36,176 nt of DNA from Mesostigma viride (lineage: Eukaryota; Streptophyta; Mesostigmatophyceae; Mesostigmatales; Mesostigmataceae): positions 1-36,176 of the forward strand of contig RPFO01000681.1 in NCBI GenBank assembly GCA_009746045.1, in the 5' to 3' direction. This document shows positions 15,291 to 24,189 of the stretch, one piece after another; position 1 is the stretch's first letter, and each line of letters begins with the position of its first letter. The notes beneath the pieces were generated by a model. The model made no database searches, was not told the origin of the DNA, and saw only the letters and a list, made by a program, of their open reading frames with translations. Position numbers and translations under genes: made by a program.

Positions 15291-16999
15291 TCACTTTTTG
15301 TTCTTCGACCTAATTCCCGATAACATCAATAGTTCCTTCCTCATTGATTGCGCTCTGCTTTCCGTACTAATGTCTGGTAATGTCACATTCCGGGGTTCGG
15401 TATCCTCGAGAGTTTGCTTAGGTTTGGCGCCTATTGATATATTGTGAAAGATTGTGCGCATAAAGGGAAAGGAATTTTCCAGATCTTTTGTTTTCTCTTG
15501 TATATTATCCTTATCCTTGTACTTCAAGGTCAACATGTCTAAAACATCACCTCTCTTGTAATAAGTGTTAGCGATTTGTGCAGCGTCTTGTATTTTTACC
15601 AAGTCGTTTATTAAATCAGGTGGAGTTTCTGACATCGATACAAGTTTTTCAGCCGAATGTTCGATGCCATCTAGTTCTGGCTGATTATTGGCGCCTACGG
15701 CTCTGGATAACCTTTGCTTGAGTTCTTGTGTGGTACGTGTTATGTCGTCTTTGGTCGAAGGTTTTGCAAACGGATTTTTTTCCCCTGAAATGGCCCGTGC
15801 TACAACTTCAGTATCGAGGGGTAAAAACTATTGTTTTGATTGCCTGGCAATTTTTCTGCGTTTTCGCTGGCTTGTTGTTGAACTTGTGCCATGAGGTCTT
15901 GTGTGGTACGTGTTATGTCGTCTTCGGTCGAAGGTTTTGCGAACGGATTTTTCCCCCCTGAAATAGCCTGCGCTACAACTTCAGTATTAAGGGGGTTAAA
16001 ACTATTTTTTGGATCGCCTAGCGAATTTTCTACCATTTCGCTAGCTTGTTGTTGAACTTGTGCCATGACCCCGCCTTTTATAACGTTGTTCAAAACGACG
16101 CGAACAAGCTCTTTTACTTCTTCGATAGATACATTGTCTTGATTTGCCACGCCCTCACTGATGGCCTTTATACCTGCGACAAATTTTTCCACATCGGGTT
16201 CTTTTATATCGAAAGGTTCCTCACGTTCGTCTATTAAAGATTGTTGAAGTCCATCAGAAGAATTCGGATTTAATTTTTTGTTTTTAATTTCCTGGGCTTT
16301 TGTCAAAAAATCCTGAAAAGATGGCCGAAGGTTGTCAGGAACTTTTTCAGGGGATGCATTGAGTACAATGGTGGATCGGTGAATTACTTCTTCTATGTCA
16401 ATCGGTGTTAGGTCGTCTTTATCTAATAACAAATTTAGCTCATCGACTTCGGTGAAAATACCATGACCTGATTCGTCAGAAATATGACGGTTTGCGAGGG
16501 TTGTCCAAATACCGCGCTGTATGTCATTAGGCTCCACAGGTTTAGGGTCGGTTGACGCGCCTTCTTCTCCAATTGTACCGTACAGTTCACTGGAACTTAC
16601 GTCACCGTCAGGTCCACTCGCAGATCTATCAGATTCGGAGCCTCCGGGTAGACCCGTCGGCGACGTCATCGCATCGGTTTCGGGAGTCGCTTCTGGCAGC
16701 GAACTTTCCGAGGTTCTCGGGGAATCCAACGGTGATTCATGAGACGACGTGACGGTCGTGGAAGATGCACCTGAAGACGATCTCGGGCTTGAATCAGGCG
16801 ATGTCGAAGAGGTCGCAAGTGCGAGGGGGGGAACGCTCGAGGATACAGCGTCGACATCGCCGATGTTAAATCCCGGCCCGTGAACCGATCCTGCTAAGTA
16901 CGGATTGAGAGACGCGCCATACGCCAACGGGTAAGACGCCCGCTGAAAGTTCGGGACAAACACATTCGATTCTCGACTGAAGCGGTACGGGTTTTGCAT
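15291..16999 (-). CDS. HGPGF-motif disordered virion-like protein, one frame break
   Basis: It starts at the ATG at 16999. The first frame stops at 15800. The next frame carries on directly to 15291, repeating the same sequence family. The switch lies at a C run near 15822-15826, and one missing C would give about 569 residues. Residues 30-44 contain LNPYLAGSVHGPGF, the motif shared with the 11166-15242 and 18613-21249 proteins. About residues 50-150 are Ser/Pro/Thr-rich and disordered, and the rest is charged and helical. A unit of about 58 residues (MAQVQQQASE to NPFAKPST and DDITRTTQ) occurs twice in tandem. It is divergent from the 17049 gene. Function is unknown, and a structural or matrix role is inferred. 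Confidence 0.7.
15725..16070. repeat. Tandem direct repeat of about 173 bp inside the 15291-16999 gene
   Basis: CTTGTGTGGTACGTGTTATG starts at 15725 and again at 15898, and similarity runs through both units. With the base that seems missing near 15822 the period would be 174 bp, a whole number of codons (58), which supports that base being lost in the sequence. Confidence 0.8.
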
Positions 17000-17048
17000 T
17001 TATACTAAGGCGAAGAACATTTCTTCGTTTCTTTGACAGAGAGAGGAG

Positions 17049-18474
17049 ATGGAAAAGGTGTTGAAGACCATTGACGGACTCTCGTGTTCCATTCTCGACG
17101 ACCCCCATTGCGACCTTGTGCATCTCTTGTGTCAGGCCGCCCGCGCGCTTGTGAAAGAGAAGTTTCTAGAGGAATACTTCGAGGCCGTGTTGAAAGGCTG
17201 TTTGCGCTTGGCGGATCACGTAATCGAAGAGCTGTGTCCTGAAAACGACGCGCGCGTTGCCAAGCTCGCTTATGCGATCCGTTATTATGTCCGAGCTCAT
17301 CGTGACGCAGAGGCCGTGAGTCCACCGCGGTTGCCGGCTGTGTCAACGGGAAACTTGTCATTCGCAGCCCGGCTTTGTGCGCGTGATGGTCAAACGCGTT
17401 TCTTGCGACGAGGCGTGCGGGCCCGAAACGCTCCTCGCCGCTCTTTCGGCACCCTTGTATCGGGATCTTACAGAGGAGGAGCGGTTGCACGCTCACGTTT
17501 TCGCTGACTTCGTGGACTCGAAACGCGTGAACAAAGGTCCCACGCTTTCCGCTTCTACGGAACGAGTGTTCGATGCGTTTTCCGACTTTCTCGAAGATCG
17601 CGATTTCCCAAGGTACGACCACTTTTCGAGGTTTCGAGAGGACAAGTGGTTTTGGAACGCCTTGTTCGATCGCTATGGGTTCTCGACGGGCGGTGGATTG
17701 GGTTCGAAGAGGACGTCGGGTTTTAGCGTGAACGGGTCTCGCGATCCAAAGGACGCGTGCACCGAGTCTGTGTCGCTCGAGGACCCGGACCCTGATCGTT
17801 GCGATTTCCGTGTTTTCTGCGGGAAGACGAGGTTGTCTCTCGTGACGAATGCGCTCATGAAATACGCTGGAGACCTGGTTTCGGACGAGGTCTTGAACGA
17901 GATCATAGACGCATTCGACAGGACGGGGGTTAACAACCTTACGACCGAGGAGCGGTACCGCACTTCTCATCTCCACGGGCTCGTGACGGCGATGGCGGAG
18001 AACGGGGTGTCTGTCCCCGAGGCGGTCCGTGATTGGATTGTCGACCACAGGGCGGCGTTGAGCGAGAAGATATACAGCCACAACGCCCAGTTTCGGCGGT
18101 CGAGGTCAGGCGACTTTTTCCAAGAAACTTTGCGGTGGCAACGATGGGACGCTCTTTTGCGATCGACGGACAAGAGGCGTCATACGGAGAGCGAGGAGGA
18201 GTCTTCGAGCGAGATCGAGTCGGTGTACACGACAAAGGCCGCGGAGTTCATGCAGCTCGAAAACGTCAAGCAGGACCCGGAGGCGTGGGTGAAAATGAAA
18301 GATTTTCGCCAGGCTTTTTTAGTCGATTTTTGTGGAGAAGACGTGTCTAACAGGAAGAACGCGGTGACAAATGAAGACTTACGCACATTGTTCGAACCTT
18401 TCGGCCTGAAGTTTTTCAGGAACAAGAGGCGCGATGGGGTTAGATCCGATTGGGTGAACGGCATCACGATTTAG
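17049..18474 (+). CDS. Unknown protein, two frame breaks near 17334 and 17365
   Basis: The ATG at 17049 opens a helical N-terminal region (about 95 residues, with CSILDDPHCDLVHLLCQAAR). The frame is lost near 17320. A short piece of a second frame (CVNGKLVIRSP) bridges to a third frame, which runs from about 17370 to TAG 18472-18474. Two single missing bases, in G runs near 17322 and 17365, would make one protein of about 475 residues. The C-terminal part is charged and has no family that I recognise, no membrane helix and no signal peptide. Its Ser/Glu-rich patch (TESEEESSSEIESV) may be phosphorylated. The end overlaps the tiny minus-strand gene 18464-18571. Confidence 0.65.
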
Positions 18475-18571
18475 ACTTTCTCGTTCTGGAATGTTTTCCG
18501 CACGTGACTCTCATCGGCCTCGCTTGAAACTTGCACCTCCGGTTGCAATGGGTCGTGCCTTTGCACCTCAT
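18464..18571 (-). CDS. Tiny Cys/His protein (35 residues)
   Basis: From the ATG at 18571 the frame reads MRCKGTTHCNRRCKF, then VTCGKHSRTRKSKS, to TGA. The layout (Cys, two Thr, further Cys, then CxxH and a basic tail) is that of the small zinc-binding proteins with a CxxxTxxGxxC core. It is the most complete example here together with 9189-9551. It overlaps the last 11 bp of the 17049-18474 gene tail to tail. A plus-strand frame in the same place (18491-18598) lacks such a pattern and is rejected. Confidence 0.6.
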   Translation of the reverse strand: MRCKGTTHCNRRCKFQARPMRVTCGKHSRTRKSKS

Positions 18572-18612
18572 GACGAGGGGTTTTTTATTATTCAATAAAG
18601 AAAGAAAGTTGC

Positions 18613-21249
18613 ATGTCGCTATACGCGGATCCATACTCGTACGTGCAGATGTACTTGTCTAATCCTTTGTTGCCTTACCCGATGCACGGGCCAGGTTTTT
18701 TCGTGGGAGGAGAACACTGGTTTTACCCCGCCGCGACTGATCCGCTAGGAATTCCTAAACCGAGGTACGTACTTGTACCCGCCAGAGAGCCGAAATCAAA
18801 GGATGCAGGTGTGGGAACTGACCCGGAGAGCGAACCAGTCGCGTCAGAAGAAACGGGAGGCGCAAAAAACGGGACTTATACGCACGTTTATGGACGTTTC
18901 CGTGAAAAAGAGGGCGAAGAAGGCAGTTTACCGGAAGTAGAAGTAAGTGATGATTCGGTATCGTCAGTCAGCGACTCCGAAGTAGAATATGCCTCAAGTT
19001 ACGAATCTGCGGACACATCTGCGTTAATTACACCATCCAATTCCGATAACGAGGACCTAAGCACTTTGTCAGATGAAGAGAGTCAAGACGTCCTGAGCGA
19101 GGACGGAGAACTTTCTGACCCTGAACGGGTGAGAGCAATATCGACTGAACCGGGCACGTATGATATCAATCAGCCTCGCGGGCCGCAAATGATCCCCCCG
19201 GCGAGACAAGTTGTAGCCAAACCGTATGTAAAAAAGGACCAAAATGAACGTAATCAGATTCTTTGGAGATACGTTAAACAGACTCGAGATGGGGTAATAG
19301 TTTCGGACGCGAATGTAACCTCGATATCAGTCGACGTGCTACAAGATTTGAAGAGACGTTCAGAAAGACAACAGACTGAAATAATAGAAACATTAATAAG
19401 AAGATCACGAAGACCTTTTACGGTAGAGGGAAATCCTATCAGTGGAAATGAATCTGAATTCATTGACGGAGCGGATGTTGGAATAGAAGTTCTCACGGTA
19501 AATGGCGAACTTTTGGATATTCCTGTAATCCCTATAGTTTCTGGGTTGAGTACAAATGCAACCACATCTGCTAACCTCTCTCCTGGAATCGGAAGGGAAA
19601 ATACAGTAACAACTGAACCGGACATGATTGATAGCAATCATCCTCGCGGGCCGCAAATGATCCCCCCGGCGAGACAAATTGTAGCCAAACCGTACGAAAA
19701 GAAAACTCCTGCTCGCTCAAAGGTTCTGGTGACAGCACTGAAAAACACAAACAACGGATCAAATACTGGAAAGAGTAGAAGCAATGAAAATAGAGACTTT
19801 AGAGAATCGGCGGCGTGGATGGGTGGTATCGAAGATGCGGATATTGACGACGCTGTAACTCTAGATGCTGACCTTGACGTGTCTTCGTCGGATCAACTCG
19901 GAGTGTCCCTGTCACCGAAACCTCCAAGAGTAAAAACTGCATGGCAGGATCCTTTACCGATCGCGATGGAATCTCCTTCACCGATCGCGAATGAATATCT
20001 CGACGGAGGACATGAACAAGAGCGGGTTACACCATCTGATTGGGCGGAACGTAGAGATTTGAAATCTCAGCTGTTTCGCCATTTGTCTAATTTGGGACTA
20101 CAAAATGATACTAGGAACACAAGTGTGCGGAGAGTCCCGGGAAATCGGTTTCAGATAGAGCCAGAAGCAGTGCGCCAAATACAACCACTGCCCGTCACGT
20201 CTCTTTTGTCGTTTGGAAAAGATTCATACACGGATGAACTACTAGGTCCTATAGGTCCTACAAAACGGATCAATGTGACGAGCCAGTTTACTGAGGAGTC
20301 TCCACGCAATCCAGTTCGTGTAAGACGCCTTGCGAACTTTGCAGCCGAGACGAATGAAACTATGCCTGGCCCCTATGATATACCATTATATGTGGAAGAT
20401 CTTGACTCGCGTCGTCCCGAAACCCTTTCAGAAGATGATGTCATAGATTCACATTTGCCTAGCCCTAAAACCCTTTTTGAAGGCCCCGTTGAAAAATCCG
20501 AGTATCAAACACTTAAAAAACCGTTTGTGACTAAAAACGCGTGGGGTGCTGAAACAAAGCCCGCGGTCGGTAGTTTGGAATTTAAAACGCCTCAAGTGTC
20601 GTTGGCGGTTGCTTCTTCACCAACCGAAACTGCAAAAAAGGCTCAAGAACTGTGGGGATCTAGACTTTTCAGTCCGGGACAACAACTTTTTGAAAGGCTG
20701 CTTAAAGAAGCGGCAACAAAATCTAGACCGAAACCATCGCAACAACGGCCTTCTTCTGCTTCTGGCAGGCTTCCAGACCCAGTTTTCAGGACTCGGACTG
20801 ATGCTTATAGTGTTACGACTACTTCCGACGGATCTGCTGTCGAAAAGAACCTTGAGGAATTGAATACGCCCCTCGAATCCCCGCGACAACTGCAACCGAG
20901 AAACGACACCAATTGGCCTTTCAAGTTTTCTCAAGGTGAAGAAGTAGAGGCTCGCGATGACTTCGAACCCGGAGTGAATGTAAAACCTTTAAGCAAATCG
21001 GAGATCGAAAAATATAACGCAATAGAAAAAGCCGCGAGGAGCGAGGTTTTAAAACGTCGTGCGCAAGAAAGGCGACAAGAAGAGTTAAACAAACAACAGG
21101 AAAACGCGATTCAGGACAGGCGAGAAAAACGCGAGCTTGATGAGAGGCTCGGACTTCTAAAACTGGAATGGCAAGCTAATCGAGAAAAAGATGCGCGACA
21201 GCTCAAAATTCTGATCGACGACTTGCGACGTCAGTTGCCGTCCCCTTAA
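18613..21249 (+). CDS. HGPGF-motif large disordered protein with C-terminal coiled coil
   Basis: This 878-residue protein starts at the ATG at 18613, 15 bp after an AATAAAG. Residues 16-32 read SNPLLPYPMHGPGFFVGG, with the motif shared by the proteins starting at 15242 and 16999. Residues 60-200 are acidic and Ser-rich. A block containing PRGPQMIPPARQ and VAKPY occurs twice (about residues 188-205 and 344-361). Long parts are low in hydrophobic residues and probably disordered. Residues 795-875 form a charged coiled coil rich in Arg and Glu. It ends tail to tail with the 21250-21837 gene, with no gap. It is likely a virion or scaffold protein. No enzyme motif is present. Confidence 0.75.
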   Translation: MSLYADPYSYVQMYLSNPLLPYPMHGPGFFVGGEHWFYPAATDPLGIPKPRYVLVPAREPKSKDAGVGTDPESEPVASEETGGAKNGTYTHVYGRFREKEGEEGSLPEVEVSDDSVSSVSDSEVEYASSYESADTSALITPSNSDNEDLSTLSDEESQDVLSEDGELSDPERVRAISTEPGTYDINQPRGPQMIPPARQVVAKPYVKKDQNERNQILWRYVKQTRDGVIVSDANVTSISVDVLQDLKRRSERQQTEIIETLIRRSRRPFTVEGNPISGNESEFIDGADVGIEVLTVNGELLDIPVIPIVSGLSTNATTSANLSPGIGRENTVTTEPDMIDSNHPRGPQMIPPARQIVAKPYEKKTPARSKVLVTALKNTNNGSNTGKSRSNENRDFRESAAWMGGIEDADIDDAVTLDADLDVSSSDQLGVSLSPKPPRVKTAWQDPLPIAMESPSPIANEYLDGGHEQERVTPSDWAERRDLKSQLFRHLSNLGLQNDTRNTSVRRVPGNRFQIEPEAVRQIQPLPVTSLLSFGKDSYTDELLGPIGPTKRINVTSQFTEESPRNPVRVRRLANFAAETNETMPGPYDIPLYVEDLDSRRPETLSEDDVIDSHLPSPKTLFEGPVEKSEYQTLKKPFVTKNAWGAETKPAVGSLEFKTPQVSLAVASSPTETAKKAQELWGSRLFSPGQQLFERLLKEAATKSRPKPSQQRPSSASGRLPDPVFRTRTDAYSVTTTSDGSAVEKNLEELNTPLESPRQLQPRNDTNWPFKFSQGEEVEARDDFEPGVNVKPLSKSEIEKYNAIEKAARSEVLKRRAQERRQEELNKQQENAIQDRREKRELDERLGLLKLEWQANREKDARQLKILIDDLRRQLPSP
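19174..19694. repeat. Pair of near-identical 53-bp repeats (19174-19226 and 19642-19694)
   Basis: Both copies begin CCTCGCGGGCCGCAAATGAT and differ at one base (Val to Ile). The flanking codons also give similar residues (YDINQ versus MIDSNH), but the DNA there has diverged. A 468-bp spacer separates them. This is a duplicated protein motif with unusually well-kept DNA, as in recent gene conversion. Confidence 0.85.
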
Positions 21250-21837
21250 TTAAAGATCCTCGGACGGACTTGCAGCTGCGTAGAACACGATTCGGTGTTG
21301 GTTCGATTCGGCGTGTTTAAGAACGACGTAGACGATGTTCTCGTCAGCCCCGCCAAGGTTCAGCGGCGCGGTGTTCACCACTTTCCAGGTCGGAGAGTTG
21401 GCCACCGCAATAGTATCCACGGCGAAACGGATGTCCATGTTACGAATCATGTTCAAGGGCGCCGGTTGGAAAGAGAGATTGTTGTACTTGTCGCTCGGCC
21501 CGTTGATGATCTGCACGACGTCGATCTTTCCGTCCATGACAATGATGCGGAGTTGAGGCGGGTTGTCCGACGGAGTTGTTGTAATGGAATTCGTCTTCGC
21601 GTCCTTCCACCAAACTCGTGAGAATTCGAGGATGTTGCGTCGGAACGTTTCGTCGCTCATGACGGCGACAGGGGTCATCACGAACCCTTGGTAGTTCGGG
21701 TCGATGCGGTCAGGGGCGACGAGACGAGGGGATGTTTGGCGATCTTTCAACCACACGATCAACACGAATGCGAAAACGCAGATTACAGAAACAGTGACAG
21801 CCGCCAGTGCAATTTTCTTTTTAGTGCTGCTGTCCAT
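21250..21837 (-). CDS. Membrane-anchored protein with N-terminal transmembrane helix
   Basis: This is a 195-residue protein from the ATG at 21837 (MDSSTKKKIALAAV). The frame continues upstream to 22284 but then overlaps two plus-strand genes, so the short form is chosen. Residues 9-29 form one transmembrane helix preceded by Lys residues, giving a signal-anchor topology. The outer domain of about 165 residues is beta-rich (LRIIVMDGKIDVVQIINGPS, IVYVVLKHAE, RIVFYAAA) with no Cys. It may be a virion membrane protein. No family is recognised. Confidence 0.7.
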   Translation of the reverse strand: MDSSTKKKIALAAVTVSVICVFAFVLIVWLKDRQTSPRLVAPDRIDPNYQGFVMTPVAVMSDETFRRNILEFSRVWWKDAKTNSITTTPSDNPPQLRIIVMDGKIDVVQIINGPSDKYNNLSFQPAPLNMIRNMDIRFAVDTIAVANSPTWKVVNTAPLNLGGADENIVYVVLKHAESNQHRIVFYAAASPSEDL

Positions 21838-21894
21838 CCGTATACTTCTTTCGGTTGAAATAAAAATCGTAACGAACAAGTATACTATACCATC

Positions 21895-22011
21895 ATGCCG
21901 CCGAAACGAAGCAAGATCACGGGCCGTTTTGTGAAGGGGCACAGTTCCCGGGCAACCCGGAAGAGGCATCGAGCGCGCGCCGTTTACATGCCTTTTACAA
22001 GTGAGGCATAA
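21895..22011 (+). CDS. Tiny basic peptide (38 residues)
   Basis: The frame from the ATG at 21895 begins MPPKRSKITGRFVKGHSSRA and contains RATRKRHRARAV. It is very rich in Arg and Lys, like a protamine or basic packaging peptide. The RATRKRH string is shared with the C-terminus of the 9189-9551 protein. Upstream there is an AT-rich TATACTATACC. It sits between divergent and downstream virion-like genes. DNA condensation is a guess from composition. Confidence 0.5.
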   Translation: MPPKRSKITGRFVKGHSSRATRKRHRARAVYMPFTSEA

Positions 22012-22041
22012 ATTTTCTGTTAGATTATACCAAACAGGAAC

Positions 22042-22452
22042 ATGGGAGACGTCGCGAACACCGAGGGCGTCCCATTGTCCGTTCCTCAGACAGCCGTACC
22101 GCAACCGAAGCCAGATGTACTTCCGACAAAGTTTGGAGAACCTCCCGCGACCGGCTCGCTGGAGCCTTTGTCGCTTGACAAGTGCACCTACGGCGTTCCG
22201 CTTAACGTTGCATCTGACACGATGAAGGGGGAAGCCCCTTTGCCCGCCATTGCTCTTCCTGAGAAGTCGCTGGAGGTCGACCATCGTCTCATGAGCTCGT
22301 TTCCGATGCGCCGTCCCTATCTTACCAACGAACCTTATCCCGACTCGATTCTTCCTCGTCCAGAAGGACGGGGAGGAGGAGCGGGCGCTGTGAGCGCGAG
22401 GATCGACGCTGCCATAAGCATGATCGAAAAAAGCGCTGTGCGTAAAATGTAA
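22042..22452 (+). CDS. Unknown 136-residue Pro-rich protein
   Basis: It starts at the ATG at 22042, 30 bp after the basic peptide. The N-terminal half is rich in Pro and Val without regular secondary structure (VPLSVPQTAVPQPKPDVLP). The middle has RRPYLTNEPYPDSILPRP, then a Gly-rich turn and a C-terminal helix (AVSARIDAAISMIEKSAV). No membrane helix or Cys motif is seen. It lies in a tight rightward run with the next gene (24 bp gap), so the two are probably co-expressed, perhaps as virion proteins. Confidence 0.65.
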   Translation: MGDVANTEGVPLSVPQTAVPQPKPDVLPTKFGEPPATGSLEPLSLDKCTYGVPLNVASDTMKGEAPLPAIALPEKSLEVDHRLMSSFPMRRPYLTNEPYPDSILPRPEGRGGGAGAVSARIDAAISMIEKSAVRKM

Positions 22453-22476
22453 TCTTGTAGCTATATAAAACGAACT

Positions 22477-22827
22477 ATGGATCCCTCGTTAATCCGTGGG
22501 ATGGTTTTTGCGCCTGGTGCGGGCAACATACGCGCGGCTAACCGAGCGAACCGTTCAGAAGTGCCTTTTGAGAAAGAGTTTATCGAAGAGAACCGCGAGT
22601 CGGCTATCTCTGTTCGCCCCGACGCAGAACCCCACTCCTATCGAAAGATTGACGGGGAGACTCTTCGTCAGATGCTAGATCATCGAAACGATGTGCGGAC
22701 CTGGATCGAAAGTAAAACCGCTTCAGTCAACTCTCTAAGGAAAGAGGATCGCCGTGTTTTGAGGGATGGAAAAAAGGTAATCCTTTTTGGCGGCCAGTAC
22801 GAGGATCTGTACGGACTACGTTGGTGA
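22477..22827 (+). CDS. Unknown 116-residue protein
   Basis: It starts at the ATG at 22477, just after a TATATAAAAC. It is soluble and charged, with helical regions (EKEFIEENRES, RQMLDHRNDVRTWIESKTAS) and a short C-terminal segment (KVILFGGQYEDLYGLRW). No family is recognised. It ends one base before the stop of the leftward 22829-23320 gene, so the two are packed tail to tail. Confidence 0.65.
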   Translation: MDPSLIRGMVFAPGAGNIRAANRANRSEVPFEKEFIEENRESAISVRPDAEPHSYRKIDGETLRQMLDHRNDVRTWIESKTASVNSLRKEDRRVLRDGKKVILFGGQYEDLYGLRW

Positions 22828-22828
22828 G

Positions 22829-23320
22829 CTATCTATGTCCATACACAAGTTCGAAAAGAATCGAAAATTTCTCCCCAGATAGATTGAGAAGCTCGCGAGA
22901 GGACGCTGGAATCGCGTATAGCTCGACTTCGATCTCCTTAGCGCTGGAGAGAGGCGGAGAGAACAGAACCGTGTCGTCTCGTTCGTTTTTAGGGGTGTAG
23001 GTTTCGGATCCGTTCGGGACGACGAAAAAGTGGCCTCGGCCCGCGTACACGTGCGAAGGGTCTAAGGACGAAGGCGGGACGGGGATGGCGGCGTGCACTT
23101 TGTTGACTTCGAATCCTCCGAGCCTCACGTACACTGCGGTTGAGACAGGACTCGTGGAAGGTATGGAAGCCCAAATCACGCGAAGGGACTTGACGTCTCT
23201 TATCGGAAAAGGCATTTTAAAACACGTGTCGTTAGGAAGGTTCGATCCTGTTACGAGCACCTGTGTTCTCCTGTCTCTACTAGCGTGTGGCCTCGCTACG
23301 CCGTCTATGACACAGTCCAT
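22829..23320 (-). CDS. Beta-rich virion-like protein
   Basis: This 163-residue protein starts at the ATG at 23320. Its pattern of PFPIRDVKSLRVIWASIPST, a strand VYVRLGGFEV, a loop with HFFVVPNG and a C-terminal strand FSILFELVYGHR suggests a beta-sandwich. Proteins with a similar order of a DVxSLxVxxASIP strand and a late strand are found among minor virion proteins of large DNA viruses. That comparison is from memory of the general layout and is not certain. No Cys pairs or membrane helix are present. Confidence 0.65.
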   Translation of the reverse strand: MDCVIDGVARPHASRDRRTQVLVTGSNLPNDTCFKMPFPIRDVKSLRVIWASIPSTSPVSTAVYVRLGGFEVNKVHAAIPVPPSSLDPSHVYAGRGHFFVVPNGSETYTPKNERDDTVLFSPPLSSAKEIEVELYAIPASSRELLNLSGEKFSILFELVYGHR

Positions 23321-23348
23321 ACTTGTTTACTATGCGATGATAAAAACT

Positions 23349-23549
23349 TTAGGAATGCGGCGAATTCGTCTCGGACTGTAGGCGATAGCTCACGATGTAT
23401 CCAGTTTTCTCCTCGCCTTGTGTCTTATGAGTGTACCAGTCAATTACATGTTCGGCGCGCCAAAAGGAGCGAACTTCTTTATCCAGTTTGCTCTGTTTGC
23501 GACACAACAGCATTGCAGCCGCACCAATGCACAATGACAAGATGTTCAT
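23349..23549 (-). CDS. Small protein with N-terminal membrane helix
   Basis: This is a 66-residue frame from the ATG at 23549. The N-terminus (MNILSLCIGAAAMLLC) is a short hydrophobic segment followed by basic residues, like a signal anchor or lipoprotein-type peptide. The rest is polar. It lies between leftward membrane-protein genes with 36 bp to the next one, and that context is the main support. Confidence 0.45.
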   Translation of the reverse strand: MNILSLCIGAAAMLLCRKQSKLDKEVRSFWRAEHVIDWYTHKTQGEEKTGYIVSYRLQSETNSPHS

Positions 23550-23585
23550 GGTTGATGGTTTATATTACAGTTTAAAAAAATGCAT

Positions 23586-23810
23586 TCAAGCGAATCCATT
23601 GTACAATTTCCAAAGAGCTGCTAAAACGATGACTACTAGTAACAGAAGGGCCAAACCACCCCCTAAAAGTCCCTTTGTCTTTGTTTCATTAGGATTCGAT
23701 ACTCTCTCGTTTTCTTTTTTTTGAACACGTCCTCTCCACAGCATAATACTGGCTCCCGCCAATATAAGGAATATCACAAAACCAGTAATTAGATACAGTT
23801 TCCAGTCCAT
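23586..23810 (-). CDS. Small protein with two transmembrane helices, paralogue of 23847-24086
   Basis: This 74-residue protein has helix 1 at 5-25 (LYLITGFVIFLILAGASIML). It is followed by WRGRVQKKEN, a polar loop ending TKGLLGGG, and helix 2 (LALLLLVVIVLAALWKL). The 23847 protein has the same order (helix, LWRGGARIKQDN, polar loop with TKALIGIG, helix), so the two form a tandem pair. Both ends would lie on the same side of the membrane. Function is unknown. Confidence 0.65.
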   Translation of the reverse strand: MDWKLYLITGFVIFLILAGASIMLWRGRVQKKENERVSNPNETKTKGLLGGGLALLLLVVIVLAALWKLYNGFA

Positions 23811-23846
23811 CGCACTTGTTGTAAACTTTCAAAAAAAAAAAAACGT

Positions 23847-24086
23847 TCAGTCTTCCGGCAACCATTTCATCAAATAAAGAACAACCGGGGGCACCAAGGC
23901 AAAAGACGTTATTATAATTCCAATACCGATCAATGCCTTTGTCCCCGGCTGATAGTCAAAATAGCGCTCTTGTCTGTTATCTTGTTTGATTCTGGCGCCA
24001 CCTCTCCACAGCAAGATACCGCCTATGGTCGTAAGAACGGTAATAATGACAGCCCAAAGTGTCAAAGCGAGTTTCCTGTTCATCAC
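23847..24086 (-). CDS. Small protein with two transmembrane helices, paralogue of 23586-23810
   Basis: This is a 79-residue protein from the ATG at 24086 (a second Met follows directly). Helix 1 (LALTLWAVIITVLTTIGGIL) ends at LWRGGARIKQ, the loop holds YFDYQPGTKALIG, and helix 2 (IGIIITSFALVPPVVLYLM) ends in a short acidic tail. The WRG motif at the end of helix 1 and the TK(G/A)L(L/I)G motif before helix 2 are shared with the neighbouring protein. A long A run separates the two genes. Confidence 0.65.
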   Translation of the reverse strand: MMNRKLALTLWAVIITVLTTIGGILLWRGGARIKQDNRQERYFDYQPGTKALIGIGIIITSFALVPPVVLYLMKWLPED

Positions 24087-24189
24087 GCCTTTATCAAGTG
24101 TCCGCAGAAAAAAATAGAGCAGGCTCGAGGCACTGCATTCTTCCCCCGGCTTCTGTACGTCGAATGCGCGGGGTTCGCCTCTCGCCTCG

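Noticed and set aside
18491-18598. Plus-strand 35-residue frame
   Set aside because: The minus strand in the same place encodes a Cys/His protein matching others in the window, which is better supported.
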